Positions 54,457 through 63,303 of a DNA stretch of 64,000 bases are shown piece by piece. The position numbers were made by a program, and so were the translations under genes. The stretch's first letter is position 1, and each line of letters begins with the position of its first letter. The notes below the pieces were generated by a model. It saw only the letters and a program-made list of their open reading frames with translations. It was not told the DNA's origin and searched no databases. The stretch spans positions 620,001-684,000 of the forward strand of contig CAWGTV010000001.1 of assembly GCA_963825615.1 (NCBI GenBank), given 5' to 3'. This DNA comes from JAHEDT01 sp963825615. GTDB lineage: Bacteria > Desulfobacterota > Desulfuromonadia > Desulfuromonadales > BM103.

Positions 54457-55173
54457 TCAGCTCCCGTGCACCAGTTCAGCCATCTCCCGCACCGCCCGGT
54501 CGAGACCGACCAGGACGGCACGAGCAATGATGCTGTGTCCAATATTATATTCTTCGACACCGCCAAGGGCGAGTACCGGCCGAATGTTCTGATAGTTGAG
54601 ACCATGCCCGGCATTGACACCCAGACCAAGCTTCCGGCCGGCCTTGATCGCCTCCTCCAGCTTGGACAATTCAGCGCCTTTGGCCTTCCCTTTTGCATCA
54701 CAATAGGCACCGGTGTGAATTTCAACATAATCCGCCTTGACTCTGACGCAAGCCTTCAGTTGCTCGAGATCAGGATCGACAAAAAGGCTGACCATGATGC
54801 CGGCCTGATGCAGCAGGTCGATCTTCCCGGCGAGTTTCTGCGTCTGCCTGACCACGTCAAGACCGCCCTCGGTGGTCAATTCCTGGCGCTTTTCCGGGAC
54901 CAGCGTTACGTAATCCGGAACGACCTTCATGGCGATCGCCACCATTTCATCGGTCGCCGCCATCTCGAGGTTCAGATGGGTCTGTACCGTCCGCCGCAGG
55001 AGCATGACATCGCGATCCTGGATGTGCCGACGGTCTTCACGCAGGTGAACGGTGATGCCGTCGGCGCCGGCCAACTCCGCCATGGCCGCTGCGGTGACCG
55101 GGTCCGGTTCGTTGCCGCCCCGCGCCTGGCGTAGAGTTGCGACATGATCGATATTGACTCCCAACTTGGCCAT
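54457..55173 (-). CDS. pdxJ: Pyridoxine 5'-phosphate synthase
   Basis: Closes the pyridoxine ring from 1-deoxyxylulose 5-phosphate and aminoacetone phosphate. 238 residues. MAKLGVNIDHVATLRQARGG is the N-terminal signature, with DGITVHLREDRRHI (catalytic Glu/His region), VTLVPEKRQELTTEGG and LGLGVNAGHGLNYQNI. The classic pdxJ-acpS order is kept, with 2 bases between. glmM ends 3 bases upstream. Confidence 0.97.
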   Translation of the reverse strand: MAKLGVNIDHVATLRQARGGNEPDPVTAAAMAELAGADGITVHLREDRRHIQDRDVMLLRRTVQTHLNLEMAATDEMVAIAMKVVPDYVTLVPEKRQELTTEGGLDVVRQTQKLAGKIDLLHQAGIMVSLFVDPDLEQLKACVRVKADYVEIHTGAYCDAKGKAKGAELSKLEEAIKAGRKLGLGVNAGHGLNYQNIRPVLALGGVEEYNIGHSIIARAVLVGLDRAVREMAELVHGS

Positions 55174-55175
55174 GG

Positions 55176-56546
55176 TTACTCTCCTGACCTCTCCGCACCG
55201 ATTAAACTTGCCACGAGCGTGGCAATCTCATTGGCCATGCCGGATATTTCACCCTGGTCCTGCCCTTCAAGCATGATCCGTCAGCAACGGTTCCGTACCC
55301 GAATAGCGGATCAACACCCGCCCGGTATCACCCAGCGTTTTTTCGACATCGGCAATGAGCCTGGCCACTTCCGGCAGTTCCTCAATTTTACGCCGTTCAC
55401 GCACCCGGACATTCACCAGGACCTGGGGGAGTGCGGTCATGACCGATGCAAGCGCGGAAAGGGGTTTGCCACTTTGCTGCAAGATCGCCAGAACCTGCAG
55501 AGCCGTAAGCAGGCCGTCACCGGTGGTATTGTGATCGAGAAAAATCATATGGCCGGATTGCTCACCACCAAACCGGTAACCGCTGCGGCGCATCTCCTCA
55601 ACCACATAACGGTCGCCGACATCGGTTTTGACCACGTGGCCGCCAACCTGGCGCAGGGCTATATCGAGGCCCATATTTGACATCACGGTCGCAACCAATG
55701 TGCGCTGAGGCAGCGCATCTCGCTTGAGCATATCGATTCCGCAAATGGCCATGATATGGTCACCATCGACCTCATTGCCATGCTCATCGACAAAGATGCA
55801 GCGGTCGGCGTCACCATCGAGGGCAATGCCCAGATCGGCACCATGCTCACAGACTGCTGCGGCAATCACTTCTGGGTGAGTGGATCCGCACCCGGCGTTG
55901 ATGTTGATGCCGTTGGGCTTGACCCCATAGGTATAGACTTCTGCCCCCAGTTCTTCGAGAACTGCAGGCGCCACTCGGTAGGCAGCACCATGTGCACAGT
56001 CCAGAACAATCTTCAGACCGGTCAGATCGAGCTCCTTGGGAAAGGTGTTTTTGAGGAAGACAATATAGCGACCGATGGCGTCGTCAACCCGGAAAGCTTT
56101 GCCGACCTCGTCAGCCGTTGGCCGCAGCGAATCGATCCGGTCAGAATCGATCAGCTCTTCAATCTGCAGTTCCACTTCATCGGGCAGTTTGAAACCATCG
56201 CGGGCAAAAAACTTGATGCCATTGTCCTGGTAAGGATTATGCGAAGCCGAGATCACCACACCGGCATCGGCACGCATCGAAGATGTAATGAAAGCGATGC
56301 CGGGCGTCGGCAGGGGCCCGACCAGAGGACATCCACACCCATGGAACAGATTCCGGCTGCCAGGGCATTTTCAATCATGTAGCCTGACAGCCGGGTATCC
56401 TTGCCGATCACGATCCGGCTGCGACGGTCTTCATGCTTGAAGACGTACGCAGCAGCACGCCCCAACTGCATCGCCATTTCCGTTGTCATCGGGTGTATAT
56501 TGGCAATGCCGCGCACCCCGTCCGTACCAAAAAGCTGCTTGGTCAT
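55176..56546 (-). CDS. glmM: Phosphoglucosamine mutase (two compensating frame breaks)
   Basis: Converts glucosamine-6-P to glucosamine-1-P for peptidoglycan and LPS. MTKQLFGTDGVRGIANIHPM begins it. Near 56320 the frame changes (DVL to VGPLPTPGIAFITSSM, consistent with one missing base). The phosphoserine loop VVISASHNPYQDNGIKFF and Mg-binding ALDGDADRCIFVD follow. Near 55282 it changes again (SGTEPLL to RIMLEGQDQGEISGM, one extra base), ending at TAA 55176. The total of 1371 bases is divisible by three, agreeing with one loss and one gain: 456 residues, the normal length. The stop of cdaR overlaps its start (TAATG), the cdaA-cdaR-glmM order known for cyclic-di-AMP control of cell-wall synthesis. 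Confidence 0.9.
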
Positions 56547-57262
56547 TATTGCGTCTTCTCCCCCCCTGGATTGACTGCTTCATTTGCCGAATGCGCAGGC
56601 TGCGACGGCTCATATTTCGGATCAGGCTGCAGGACAACCTTGACCTCAACAGTTTTCGTCTCTTTCAAATCGGTGTAGTTGCCGATATAGCTGATCGCGA
56701 CGGTCTGCGAAAAGCTCTCTTGAACATGGGTCAGATCGATCCCTTCGGTAACGACCTCGGACACGCCTTTGAGTTCACTCTCCGCGCCTGAAACAAGGAC
56801 TTTATCCGGTGTCGCGAGCACCGACTGGACCATAAAGCCCGGCGCCGGATCCCCGGAGAGAACGACGCGCACCGGCACGCTCCGTTCGCGCACACGCTCC
56901 AGTTTAACATCCACATAGGAAGGGGATATCCGGGTGATTTTCAACCCACTCGGGATATTGAGGCTCTCTTCAAGGCGCCTGAACGAGGTGACGCCGGCCG
57001 AGAGGCCTTTCAGGTCTACACCGAGCCGGATATCACCGGGACTGAGGTTCACCTGCAAGGCGCGCGGTCCGCTGATTCTAAGCGCCACGGACGTCGGAAT
57101 CTCGTTGGCGATCATCAGGCCGGCAGGTAGGTTTTCATATTCAAGCGGCACGATATAGTTGACCTCCATGCGGCTTTCGCCCATGACGAAAAACCAGAGG
57201 ACCACTGCGAATGCCAGGGAGACGAGTTTCAACAACCAATTTTCGAAAAGCTTTTCGATCAT
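56546..57262 (-). CDS. cdaR: YbbR-domain regulator of diadenylate cyclase
   Basis: Membrane-anchored partner of CdaA. 238 residues from ATG 57262 (MIEKLFENWLLKLVSLAFAV); a TTG 6 bases upstream is possible. One N-terminal membrane segment (about 9-28) leads to two extracytoplasmic YbbR units. The first holds ENLPAGLMIANEIPTSVALR, the second SVPVRVVLSGDPAPGFMVQS. The Pro/Glu-rich tail ends GGEKTQ. CdaA proteins use their partner CdaR to set cyclase activity. It overlaps glmM by one base. Confidence 0.92.
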   Translation of the reverse strand: MIEKLFENWLLKLVSLAFAVVLWFFVMGESRMEVNYIVPLEYENLPAGLMIANEIPTSVALRISGPRALQVNLSPGDIRLGVDLKGLSAGVTSFRRLEESLNIPSGLKITRISPSYVDVKLERVRERSVPVRVVLSGDPAPGFMVQSVLATPDKVLVSGAESELKGVSEVVTEGIDLTHVQESFSQTVAISYIGNYTDLKETKTVEVKVVLQPDPKYEPSQPAHSANEAVNPGGEKTQ

Positions 57263-57264
57263 GT

Positions 57265-58044
57265 TCAACTCTTCTTGCCGCGCAGTCGGCGCGGTTCAAG
57301 CAAACGGTTGAGAACTTTCTTCAGCGTGGCCATTTCCAGATCGCGGGTAATTTTCCCGCCGATAACCACGGAAACTCGTCTGGTCTCCTCGGAAACCACA
57401 ATGACAACAGCATCGACCAGCTCGGTCAAACCGATCGCGGCACGGTGGCGAGTGCCATACCTCGGGCTGATATCAGGATTCTGCGTCAGCGGCAGGAAGC
57501 AACCCGCCCGGGTGATCCGGCCGCGCTGGATGATAACTGCGCCATCATGGATTGGTGAGGAATGATGAAAAATCGCCTGGATCAAATCGCTGGAAGGCTT
57601 GGCATCCAGTTCGATGCCGACTTCGAGGAATTCATTGATGCCAGTTTCCCGTTCAATCACAATCAGGGCTCCCAGCTGTTTCTGGGAAAGGGCTGCGCAC
57701 CCCTTGCAAAGTTCGTCTATAACGCGGGTTTCTTCCCGAAACGAGAGATCGGCAAAAAACGGGTTGCGTCCGACATGAATCAGGGCGCGTCGGATATCGT
57801 GTTGGAACAGCACGACTATAACCAAGATGATCGAGGAGAGGAAGTTATTGAGAATCCAGTTGAGGGTATAGAGACCGCCAATTTGGGAAGCCACGTAAAT
57901 GATCAGCAGGACAGCCAGACCGACCAGCATCTGCACCGCCCGGGTCCCCTTGATAAGCAGGATGATCCGGTAAATGATGAAAGCGACCAGCAGGATGTCG
58001 AGCAGATCCAGAAGCCACCGGAAATTTGTCAACATCTCGAGCAT
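57265..58044 (-). CDS. cdaA: Diadenylate cyclase (cyclic-di-AMP synthase)
   Basis: Makes cyclic di-AMP from two ATP at the inner membrane. 259 residues. Three membrane segments lie in the first 95 (LLDLLDILLVAFIIYRIILL, MLVGLAVLLIIYVASQIGGL, NNFLSSIILVIVVLF). The DAC domain contains the catalytic DGAV (SPIHDGAVIIQ) and RHR (YGTRHRAAIGLTE). The C-terminal 20 residues are basic. Presence of cdaA-cdaR-glmM implies that this organism uses cyclic di-AMP. No c-di-AMP phosphodiesterase gene is in the window. Confidence 0.95.
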   Translation of the reverse strand: MLEMLTNFRWLLDLLDILLVAFIIYRIILLIKGTRAVQMLVGLAVLLIIYVASQIGGLYTLNWILNNFLSSIILVIVVLFQHDIRRALIHVGRNPFFADLSFREETRVIDELCKGCAALSQKQLGALIVIERETGINEFLEVGIELDAKPSSDLIQAIFHHSSPIHDGAVIIQRGRITRAGCFLPLTQNPDISPRYGTRHRAAIGLTELVDAVVIVVSEETRRVSVVIGGKITRDLEMATLKKVLNRLLEPRRLRGKKS

Positions 58045-58073
58045 CCGACTTATCCCTTGCAGAAAAAATCAAC

Positions 58074-58961
58074 TTAGTTGGGATTCCACCCTGCTCCATT
58101 GCAGACAGCCTGCGCCATCATGGCGGCCTGGCAGGCGGCAGCGACATCATGTACCCGGAAAAGCCGGGCTCCTCCTGCATAGCCGAGCGCGATCGTTGCC
58201 AGGGTCCCTGCGAGCCGTTCACCCGGATTCGTCTGCCGCACAACCGTGCCGATAAAACTCTTTCGCGATGTCCCCAACATGATCGGCCGACCCAGTTCGG
58301 TCAGGGCCGCCGTCCGGCGCAACAACTCAAGATTGCCGAAGACGTCCTTACCGAAACCGATCCCCGGGTCGATGGCAATTTTCTCCCTTGCGACCCCATG
58401 CCTTTCGGCGATTTCGATGCTCATCCGCAAAGAGGTAAGAACGTCCGCGACGATGTCATCGTAACGTGTGTCCTGTTGCATGATGTGTGGCCGGCCGCGG
58501 GTATGCATGACAAACAACCCGGCGCCGGTAGCCGCCACGACCCCGGCCATCTTCTCGTCAAAATTCAAACCGCTGATGTCATTGATAAATTCTACGCCTG
58601 CGGCAACCGCTTCCCGGGCGACGATGCTTTTCGTGGTATCAATCGACAGCGGCGAATCCAACTCACGGCTGAGAGCTTCGACGACCGGGATGACCCGGTC
58701 CAGCTCCTCCTGCTCAGAGACTTGGGCGGCATCAGGACGCGTACTCTCACCACCGACATCAATCCAGTCGACACCCTCAGCAGCCATCTGACGGGCTTGG
58801 CGGAGAGCGTCCGCCAGGGCCGTAAAGCGGCCACCATCGGAAAACGAGTCTGGTGTCACGTTGAGGATGCCGACGATGTACGGCCGGTCGATAACGAATG
58901 AGCGACTGCGCCCGTTAAGGATCAGACTTTTGCCTTCAGGACAACTGACCAGACCGGACAT
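58074..58961 (-). CDS. folP: Dihydropteroate synthase
   Basis: Joins p-aminobenzoate to the pterin pyrophosphate in folate synthesis; target of sulfonamides. 295 residues. YIVGILNVTPDSFSDGGRF holds the pterin loop, with WIDVGGESTRPDA, INDISGLNFDEKM, IDPGIGFGKD and a final RVHDVAAACQAAMMAQAVC. The N-terminal 25 residues (CPEGKSLILNGRSRSF) are an extra lead compared with E. coli. The ATG overlaps the ftsH stop (TGATG). Confidence 0.96.
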   Translation of the reverse strand: MSGLVSCPEGKSLILNGRSRSFVIDRPYIVGILNVTPDSFSDGGRFTALADALRQARQMAAEGVDWIDVGGESTRPDAAQVSEQEELDRVIPVVEALSRELDSPLSIDTTKSIVAREAVAAGVEFINDISGLNFDEKMAGVVAATGAGLFVMHTRGRPHIMQQDTRYDDIVADVLTSLRMSIEIAERHGVAREKIAIDPGIGFGKDVFGNLELLRRTAALTELGRPIMLGTSRKSFIGTVVRQTNPGERLAGTLATIALGYAGGARLFRVHDVAAACQAAMMAQAVCNGAGWNPN

Positions 58962-60835
58962 CAGGCATTATCGACACAGGGACCTTCGCCGGGAGAAACC
59001 GTTTTATTCGGCACGGTGACCTCCTCGGTGGCAGCATCTGTCCCGGTCTCTGCACCAAAGATCATCGCTTTGATTTCGCTGCCGTCCATATTTTCGCGTT
59101 CAAGCAAGGCCTCGGAGACGGTCACCAGGGCCTCTTTGTGCCGGGCAAGGATATCACGCGTGCGCGAGTAATTTTCCTCGACAATCCTGCGGATTTCCTC
59201 ATCGATAACGACCGCAGTTGATTCACTGTAATTTTTCATGTGACCATAGTCACGTCCGAGGAAAACTTCGCCCTCTTTTTCACCGAACGCCAGCGGTCCA
59301 AGGCGGTCACTCATCCCCCACTCGCACACCATCTTGCGGGCAATCGCAGTGGCCCTCTCCAGATCGTTCGACGCACCACTGGTGACGCTCTCAAAGATCA
59401 GCTCTTCGGCAACCCGGCCGCCCAGCAGTGTACAGATCTTGATATTCAGTCCGGACTTGGTCTCGTTGTACTTTTCCTCCGTGGGCAAGTACATGGTGAC
59501 GCCCATGGCCCGGCCGCGCGGAATAATTGACACCTTGTGTACGGGATCGGCACCAGGGATATACATCGCCACCAAGGCATGCCCGGCCTCGTGGTAGGCC
59601 GTCACTTTCTTTTCCTCTTCGGTGATCACCATGGAGCGTCGTTCGGCACCCATCATGACCTTATCCTTGGCACTGTCCAGATCCTGCCGGTTGACTTCGT
59701 TCTTACTGGCGCGAGCCGCCAGCAGTGCGGCCTCGTTGACCAGGTTTTCGAGATCAGCCCCCGAGAACCCAGGCGTCCCCTTGGCAACAACTTCAAGATC
59801 GACATCCTTGCCAAGAGGAACCTTGCGGGCATGCACCTGAAGAATTTTGAGGCGGCCGCGGACGTCCGGCCGCGGCACGACAACCTGGCGGTCGAAGCGT
59901 CCGGGACGCAGCAGCGCCGGGTCGAGGACATCGGGGCGGTTGGTTGCGGCGATCAGGATGACGCCTTCATTCGATTCGAAACCATCCATTTCGACCAGCA
60001 GCTGGTTGAGGGTCTGCTCACGTTCGTCATGACCTCCCCCCATGCCGGCTCCGCGATGACGACCGACCGCATCGATCTCATCGATAAAGATAATGCAGGG
60101 TGCGTTCTTCTTCCCCTGGACGAATAGGTCGCGGACACGGCTGGCGCCGACACCAACGAACATTTCGACAAAATCCGAGCCGGAAATGGAGAAGAACGGC
60201 ACCCCTGCTTCGCCGGCGATTGCCCTGGCCAGCAAAGTTTTCCCGGTCCCCGGCGAACCAACCAGCAGCACACCTTTCGGGATGCGGCCGCCGAGTCGCG
60301 AGAACTTCTTCGGATCCTTCAGAAACGAAACGATTTCCTCGAGTTCATCCTTGGCCTCGTCGATACCGGCCACGTCTTTAAAGGTGATCTTGGTCTGCGA
60401 CTCGTTGAGCAGCTTGGCGCGGCTCTTGCCAAAGCTCATCGCCTTGCCGCCACCGGACTGCATCTGGCGCATGAAAAAGATCCATACAGCAATCAGGAGA
60501 AGGATCGGCCCCCAGGAGACCATCATGGACATCCAGAAGCTATTCGTCTCGTCAGGTTCTGCCTCGATGGCGACACCTTTCTGACGCAACATACTGATTA
60601 GGTCCGGGTCATTCGGGGCATAGGTCTTGAAGGCCGTACCATCCTTGTATTTCCCTTCAAGGTTCGACCCTTTGATCGTAACGTTGACAACCTCGCCCTC
60701 GTCAAGCGCAGTCAGAAAGGTTGTATAGGGCACCGGTTTAAGTTCGCGACCCTGCTGGGTCATCATATTGAACAACATGATCATCACCAGCGAGATGACC
60801 AGCCAGAGCGCCAGATTCTTATAAAACTGATTCAC
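58961..60835 (-). CDS. ftsH: ATP-dependent zinc metalloprotease FtsH
   Basis: Hexameric inner-membrane AAA+ protease for quality control and for LpxC or sigma-factor turnover. I start at GTG 60835 (VNQFYKNLALWLVISLVMIM), preceded by GGGGGT; 624 residues. Two membrane segments (about 8-26, 105-125) flank a periplasmic domain. The AAA module has GSPGTGKT, IIFIDEIDAVG and the SRH NRPDVLDPALLRPGRFDR. The protease site is YHEAGHALVAM with a later Asp. The C-terminus is an acidic/Thr tail (TDAATEEVTVPNKT). Standard tilS-ftsH-folP order. Confidence 0.97.
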   Translation of the reverse strand: MNQFYKNLALWLVISLVMIMLFNMMTQQGRELKPVPYTTFLTALDEGEVVNVTIKGSNLEGKYKDGTAFKTYAPNDPDLISMLRQKGVAIEAEPDETNSFWMSMMVSWGPILLLIAVWIFFMRQMQSGGGKAMSFGKSRAKLLNESQTKITFKDVAGIDEAKDELEEIVSFLKDPKKFSRLGGRIPKGVLLVGSPGTGKTLLARAIAGEAGVPFFSISGSDFVEMFVGVGASRVRDLFVQGKKNAPCIIFIDEIDAVGRHRGAGMGGGHDEREQTLNQLLVEMDGFESNEGVILIAATNRPDVLDPALLRPGRFDRQVVVPRPDVRGRLKILQVHARKVPLGKDVDLEVVAKGTPGFSGADLENLVNEAALLAARASKNEVNRQDLDSAKDKVMMGAERRSMVITEEEKKVTAYHEAGHALVAMYIPGADPVHKVSIIPRGRAMGVTMYLPTEEKYNETKSGLNIKICTLLGGRVAEELIFESVTSGASNDLERATAIARKMVCEWGMSDRLGPLAFGEKEGEVFLGRDYGHMKNYSESTAVVIDEEIRRIVEENYSRTRDILARHKEALVTVSEALLERENMDGSEIKAMIFGAETGTDAATEEVTVPNKTVSPGEGPCVDNA

Positions 60836-60918
60836 ATTACCCCCTAAGGCTGAAAACACCAGGAAAATGCGGTGTTTGGCGTTAAAAAATCAAAGAAAAC
60901 TTTACCATATCAGGCCTG

Positions 60919-62304
60919 TTATAACAAGCCGATTATAGCGCTCTTTTGTGCTTCAATCACAATTCGCAACACCTGCTCACCAGTGACGGGCCGCCGCCCT
61001 TCAGACCGGCGCAATCCCAGGACCCAAAGCACTTCGTCGTCCTTGAGCAGCAGCAGTGCAGCTTGCCGCTGCTCCTTGGTCATCTTCAGATCGACAAAGA
61101 GATTCTGAAGTTTTTTAGTCCCATCCATTCCGGACGGACGCAGACGATCTCCGGGGTGGTAGTGCCGCAACCGCAACGGAAAGGGTGCAGAGGCCGCTGC
61201 AAATTCCACAGCGTCGACATCTTCTCCGCGGGGCTGCTTTTCCAGCGACACTCGCAGCAACCGATCACCTGGCAACAGGTAAATGCCTGGGCCGGACAAC
61301 TCCACAGCAAAGGGTTCAACGGCTGCTGGCTTCTGCTTGTACAGCAGAAGCTTCTCGTAACGTCGAGCCAACCAGGCGCCCGGCAAGAACAGTTCCCCCT
61401 GTGGCGGGCCATTGTCGACCAGTTTGAGGGTGTCGTCGACATGGGCGGCCGTCAGGCCACGCAGGTCACCCCGGACTTGCTGCAGGGCAGCTCTGATCAC
61501 GCGCCCGGCGAGTGCCGGTGACAGCGCGAGGAGCCGAGTGCGATCCAGGACGATTGCGTCCTCCTGCCGGCTGCCACAGCGCACCATTTCCTGAGCGACC
61601 ACTTCTGCCCAGAACGCATTATCCTCAGCCAACTGCTCGCAGAGGCCGGCAAGCTGGTTATTGATATTCGGGTTAAAACTCTCCATCAGCGGCAAGAGTT
61701 GATGTCGAATACGGTTGCGCGTGAACGCCAGATCACGATTGCTCAGATCCTCTCGCCAGGGGATCTGTTCCTGCTGCAGATAGGCAATCAGGTCGGCGCG
61801 ACGGAAAGGCAGAAGAGGCCGTACCACATGGGCGTCGATCGGGCACATGCCGGCAAGACCTGCAGCGCTGCTACCGCGCAGCAAACGCATCATAAAGGTT
61901 TCCGCCTGATCATCGGCATGGTGGCCAAGGGCGATCAGCTGGCAGCCCCGGGAGCGTGCTGTCGTGAGCAAATAATCGCGGCGGACGTCCCTCGCGACCT
62001 CTTCCAGATTGCCTTTACGCTGCCTGGCGATTTCCGCCACATCGCGGCGCTCAGAAGACAAAGGGACATTCAAAGAAAGGCACAAACGCTCGACAGAACG
62101 TACATCCTCGCAACTTTCCAGGCGCAAAGCGTGATCAAGGTGTGCGGCTTCCAGTGTAAGGTTCAGTTGCCCGGCGACTTGATGCAGGAGTGAGAGAAGT
62201 GCGACCGAATCGGCCCCGCCGGAGACGGCAACGAGCACACGGCTACCCACCGGAATATTACCGGATTTCACGAGGGCGTTATGGAAACGGCTCTGCAGAG
62301 ACAT
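60919..62304 (-). CDS. tilS: tRNA(Ile)-lysidine synthase
   Basis: Makes lysidine at C34 of the CAT-anticodon tRNA-Ile, changing decoding from AUG to AUA. 461 residues from ATG 62304 (MSLQSRFHNALVKSGN) with AGGCGAG upstream. The longer open frame reaches back across tRNA-Met and is rejected. The PP-loop is VAVSGGADSVALLSLLH. LIALGHHADDQAETFMMRLL, GLAGMCPIDAHVVRPLL and DLSNRDLAFTRNRIRHQLLP follow. The TilS C-terminal domain ends near residue 445. It lies just after two CAT-anticodon tRNAs, both methionine types. Confidence 0.96.
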   Translation of the reverse strand: MSLQSRFHNALVKSGNIPVGSRVLVAVSGGADSVALLSLLHQVAGQLNLTLEAAHLDHALRLESCEDVRSVERLCLSLNVPLSSERRDVAEIARQRKGNLEEVARDVRRDYLLTTARSRGCQLIALGHHADDQAETFMMRLLRGSSAAGLAGMCPIDAHVVRPLLPFRRADLIAYLQQEQIPWREDLSNRDLAFTRNRIRHQLLPLMESFNPNINNQLAGLCEQLAEDNAFWAEVVAQEMVRCGSRQEDAIVLDRTRLLALSPALAGRVIRAALQQVRGDLRGLTAAHVDDTLKLVDNGPPQGELFLPGAWLARRYEKLLLYKQKPAAVEPFAVELSGPGIYLLPGDRLLRVSLEKQPRGEDVDAVEFAAASAPFPLRLRHYHPGDRLRPSGMDGTKKLQNLFVDLKMTKEQRQAALLLLKDDEVLWVLGLRRSEGRRPVTGEQVLRIVIEAQKSAIIGLL

Positions 62305-62321
62305 AAACGCTCGCCTGAAAC

Positions 62322-62357
62322 ACAGAACCCCCTTCCGGTGCTGGAAGGGGGTTCTGT
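62322..62357. terminator. Perfect 15-bp hairpin between tRNA-Met and tilS
   Basis: ACAGAACCCCCTTCC (62322-62336) pairs exactly with 62343-62357 around a six-base loop. On the minus strand it lies 6 bases after the CCA of tRNA-Met and ahead of tilS. The following sequence is not U-rich, so a processing or partial-termination stem is as likely as a terminator. Confidence 0.65.
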
Positions 62358-62362
62358 CAGTG

Positions 62363-62439
62363 TGGTGGCGGTGCAGAGATTCGAACTCCGGACACTGCGG
62401 ATATGAGCCGCATGCTCTAACCAACTGAGCTACACCGCC
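62363..62439 (-). tRNA. tRNA-Met (anticodon CAT, elongator)
   Basis: On the minus strand GGCGGTGTAGCTCAGTTGGT opens the gene. The anticodon arm is GCGGCTCATATCCGC and the T arm contains GGAGTTCGAATCTCT, with encoded CCA. The acceptor stem pairs at position 1:72, so it is not the initiator. An Ile2 (lysidine) identity is possible from the CAT anticodon alone, but the body matches elongator Met. Confidence 0.9.
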
Positions 62440-62482
62440 TAAAACCAGCCGGCCGCCAGACGCGGCGGCCATATATTAATAT

Positions 62483-62559
<77 letters not shown>

Positions 62560-62615
62560 TCAGGGATTTTGGAATTTACCCGTACCCCTCAACGATGTCA
62601 AGCAAAAACTACCAG

Positions 62616-63278
62616 TTAACGCTGGCGAACAATGGCGGACAGGCGCTCCTTTTCCCGCAGCAGACTGGCCGCCTGATCGGCACTTTCGCGACTTGCGTAG
62701 GGGCCGGCCAGCACCCGGTGCCAGACGCCCTTATTACCGAGGTTCACGGACTCGACATAAGTTTTCAGACGATAGCTATCAAGACGACCGGCCAGCTTTT
62801 TTGCATCTGCGCTGGTCCGGAAGGAAGCGATCTGCACAATGAAGGCGCCGTCAGGCGAAACTGCCGGGACAGCGACGGGTTTCGACGGAGGCGGCGACAT
62901 AGCGGCCTCCTTGGCTTCCTTTTTCGGCTTGCTTGCCGCGACCGGCTTTTGCTCATCGGGAGGCAGGTTGATACCGCTGCCCAGAGGGGCCTGATTGCCT
63001 TTCGGTAAATTTTCGTAAAAAGTCAGCTGGTCGTCCGGTTTCTCTGGAGGGGGCTCAGCTGCCGATGCCGGTGGCGGTGGCGGGGCAACCTGGATCACCA
63101 TTGGCAGCTTGGGTTTTTCTGCATCAGAGGTCATGCCGGGCAATGAGCCGCCCCGCTGGCCGAACACGACACCGAGGACAAAGCTGACTCCGGAAACAGC
63201 AAAGATCATAACCGCGATCAGGACAACCTGCTTGCTCTCGATTCTCCGCTGCGTACGTGTCACTACTGGTTGCGCCAT
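62616..63278 (-). CDS. SPOR-domain membrane protein
   Basis: 220 residues from ATG 63278 (MAQPVVTRTQRRIESKQVVL) after GGGAGAC. One membrane segment (about 18-38) with a short basic cytoplasmic lead. A Pro/Ala-rich periplasmic linker (APPPPPASAAEPPPEKPDDQ) and a C-terminal SPOR domain (GAFIVQIASFRTSADAKKLA ... WHRVLAGPYASRESADQAAS) follow. SPOR domains bind denuded glycan at division septa, so a septal role is inferred. It follows argS, the usual argS-SPOR pair. Confidence 0.9.
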   Translation of the reverse strand: MAQPVVTRTQRRIESKQVVLIAVMIFAVSGVSFVLGVVFGQRGGSLPGMTSDAEKPKLPMVIQVAPPPPPASAAEPPPEKPDDQLTFYENLPKGNQAPLGSGINLPPDEQKPVAASKPKKEAKEAAMSPPPSKPVAVPAVSPDGAFIVQIASFRTSADAKKLAGRLDSYRLKTYVESVNLGNKGVWHRVLAGPYASRESADQAASLLREKERLSAIVRQR

Positions 63279-63303
63279 AATTCCAGTCTCCCGCAATTTT
63301 CGG

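Noticed and set aside
62305..62472. Longer tilS reading frame
   Set aside because: It runs backward through the tRNA-Met gene, so it cannot be coding.
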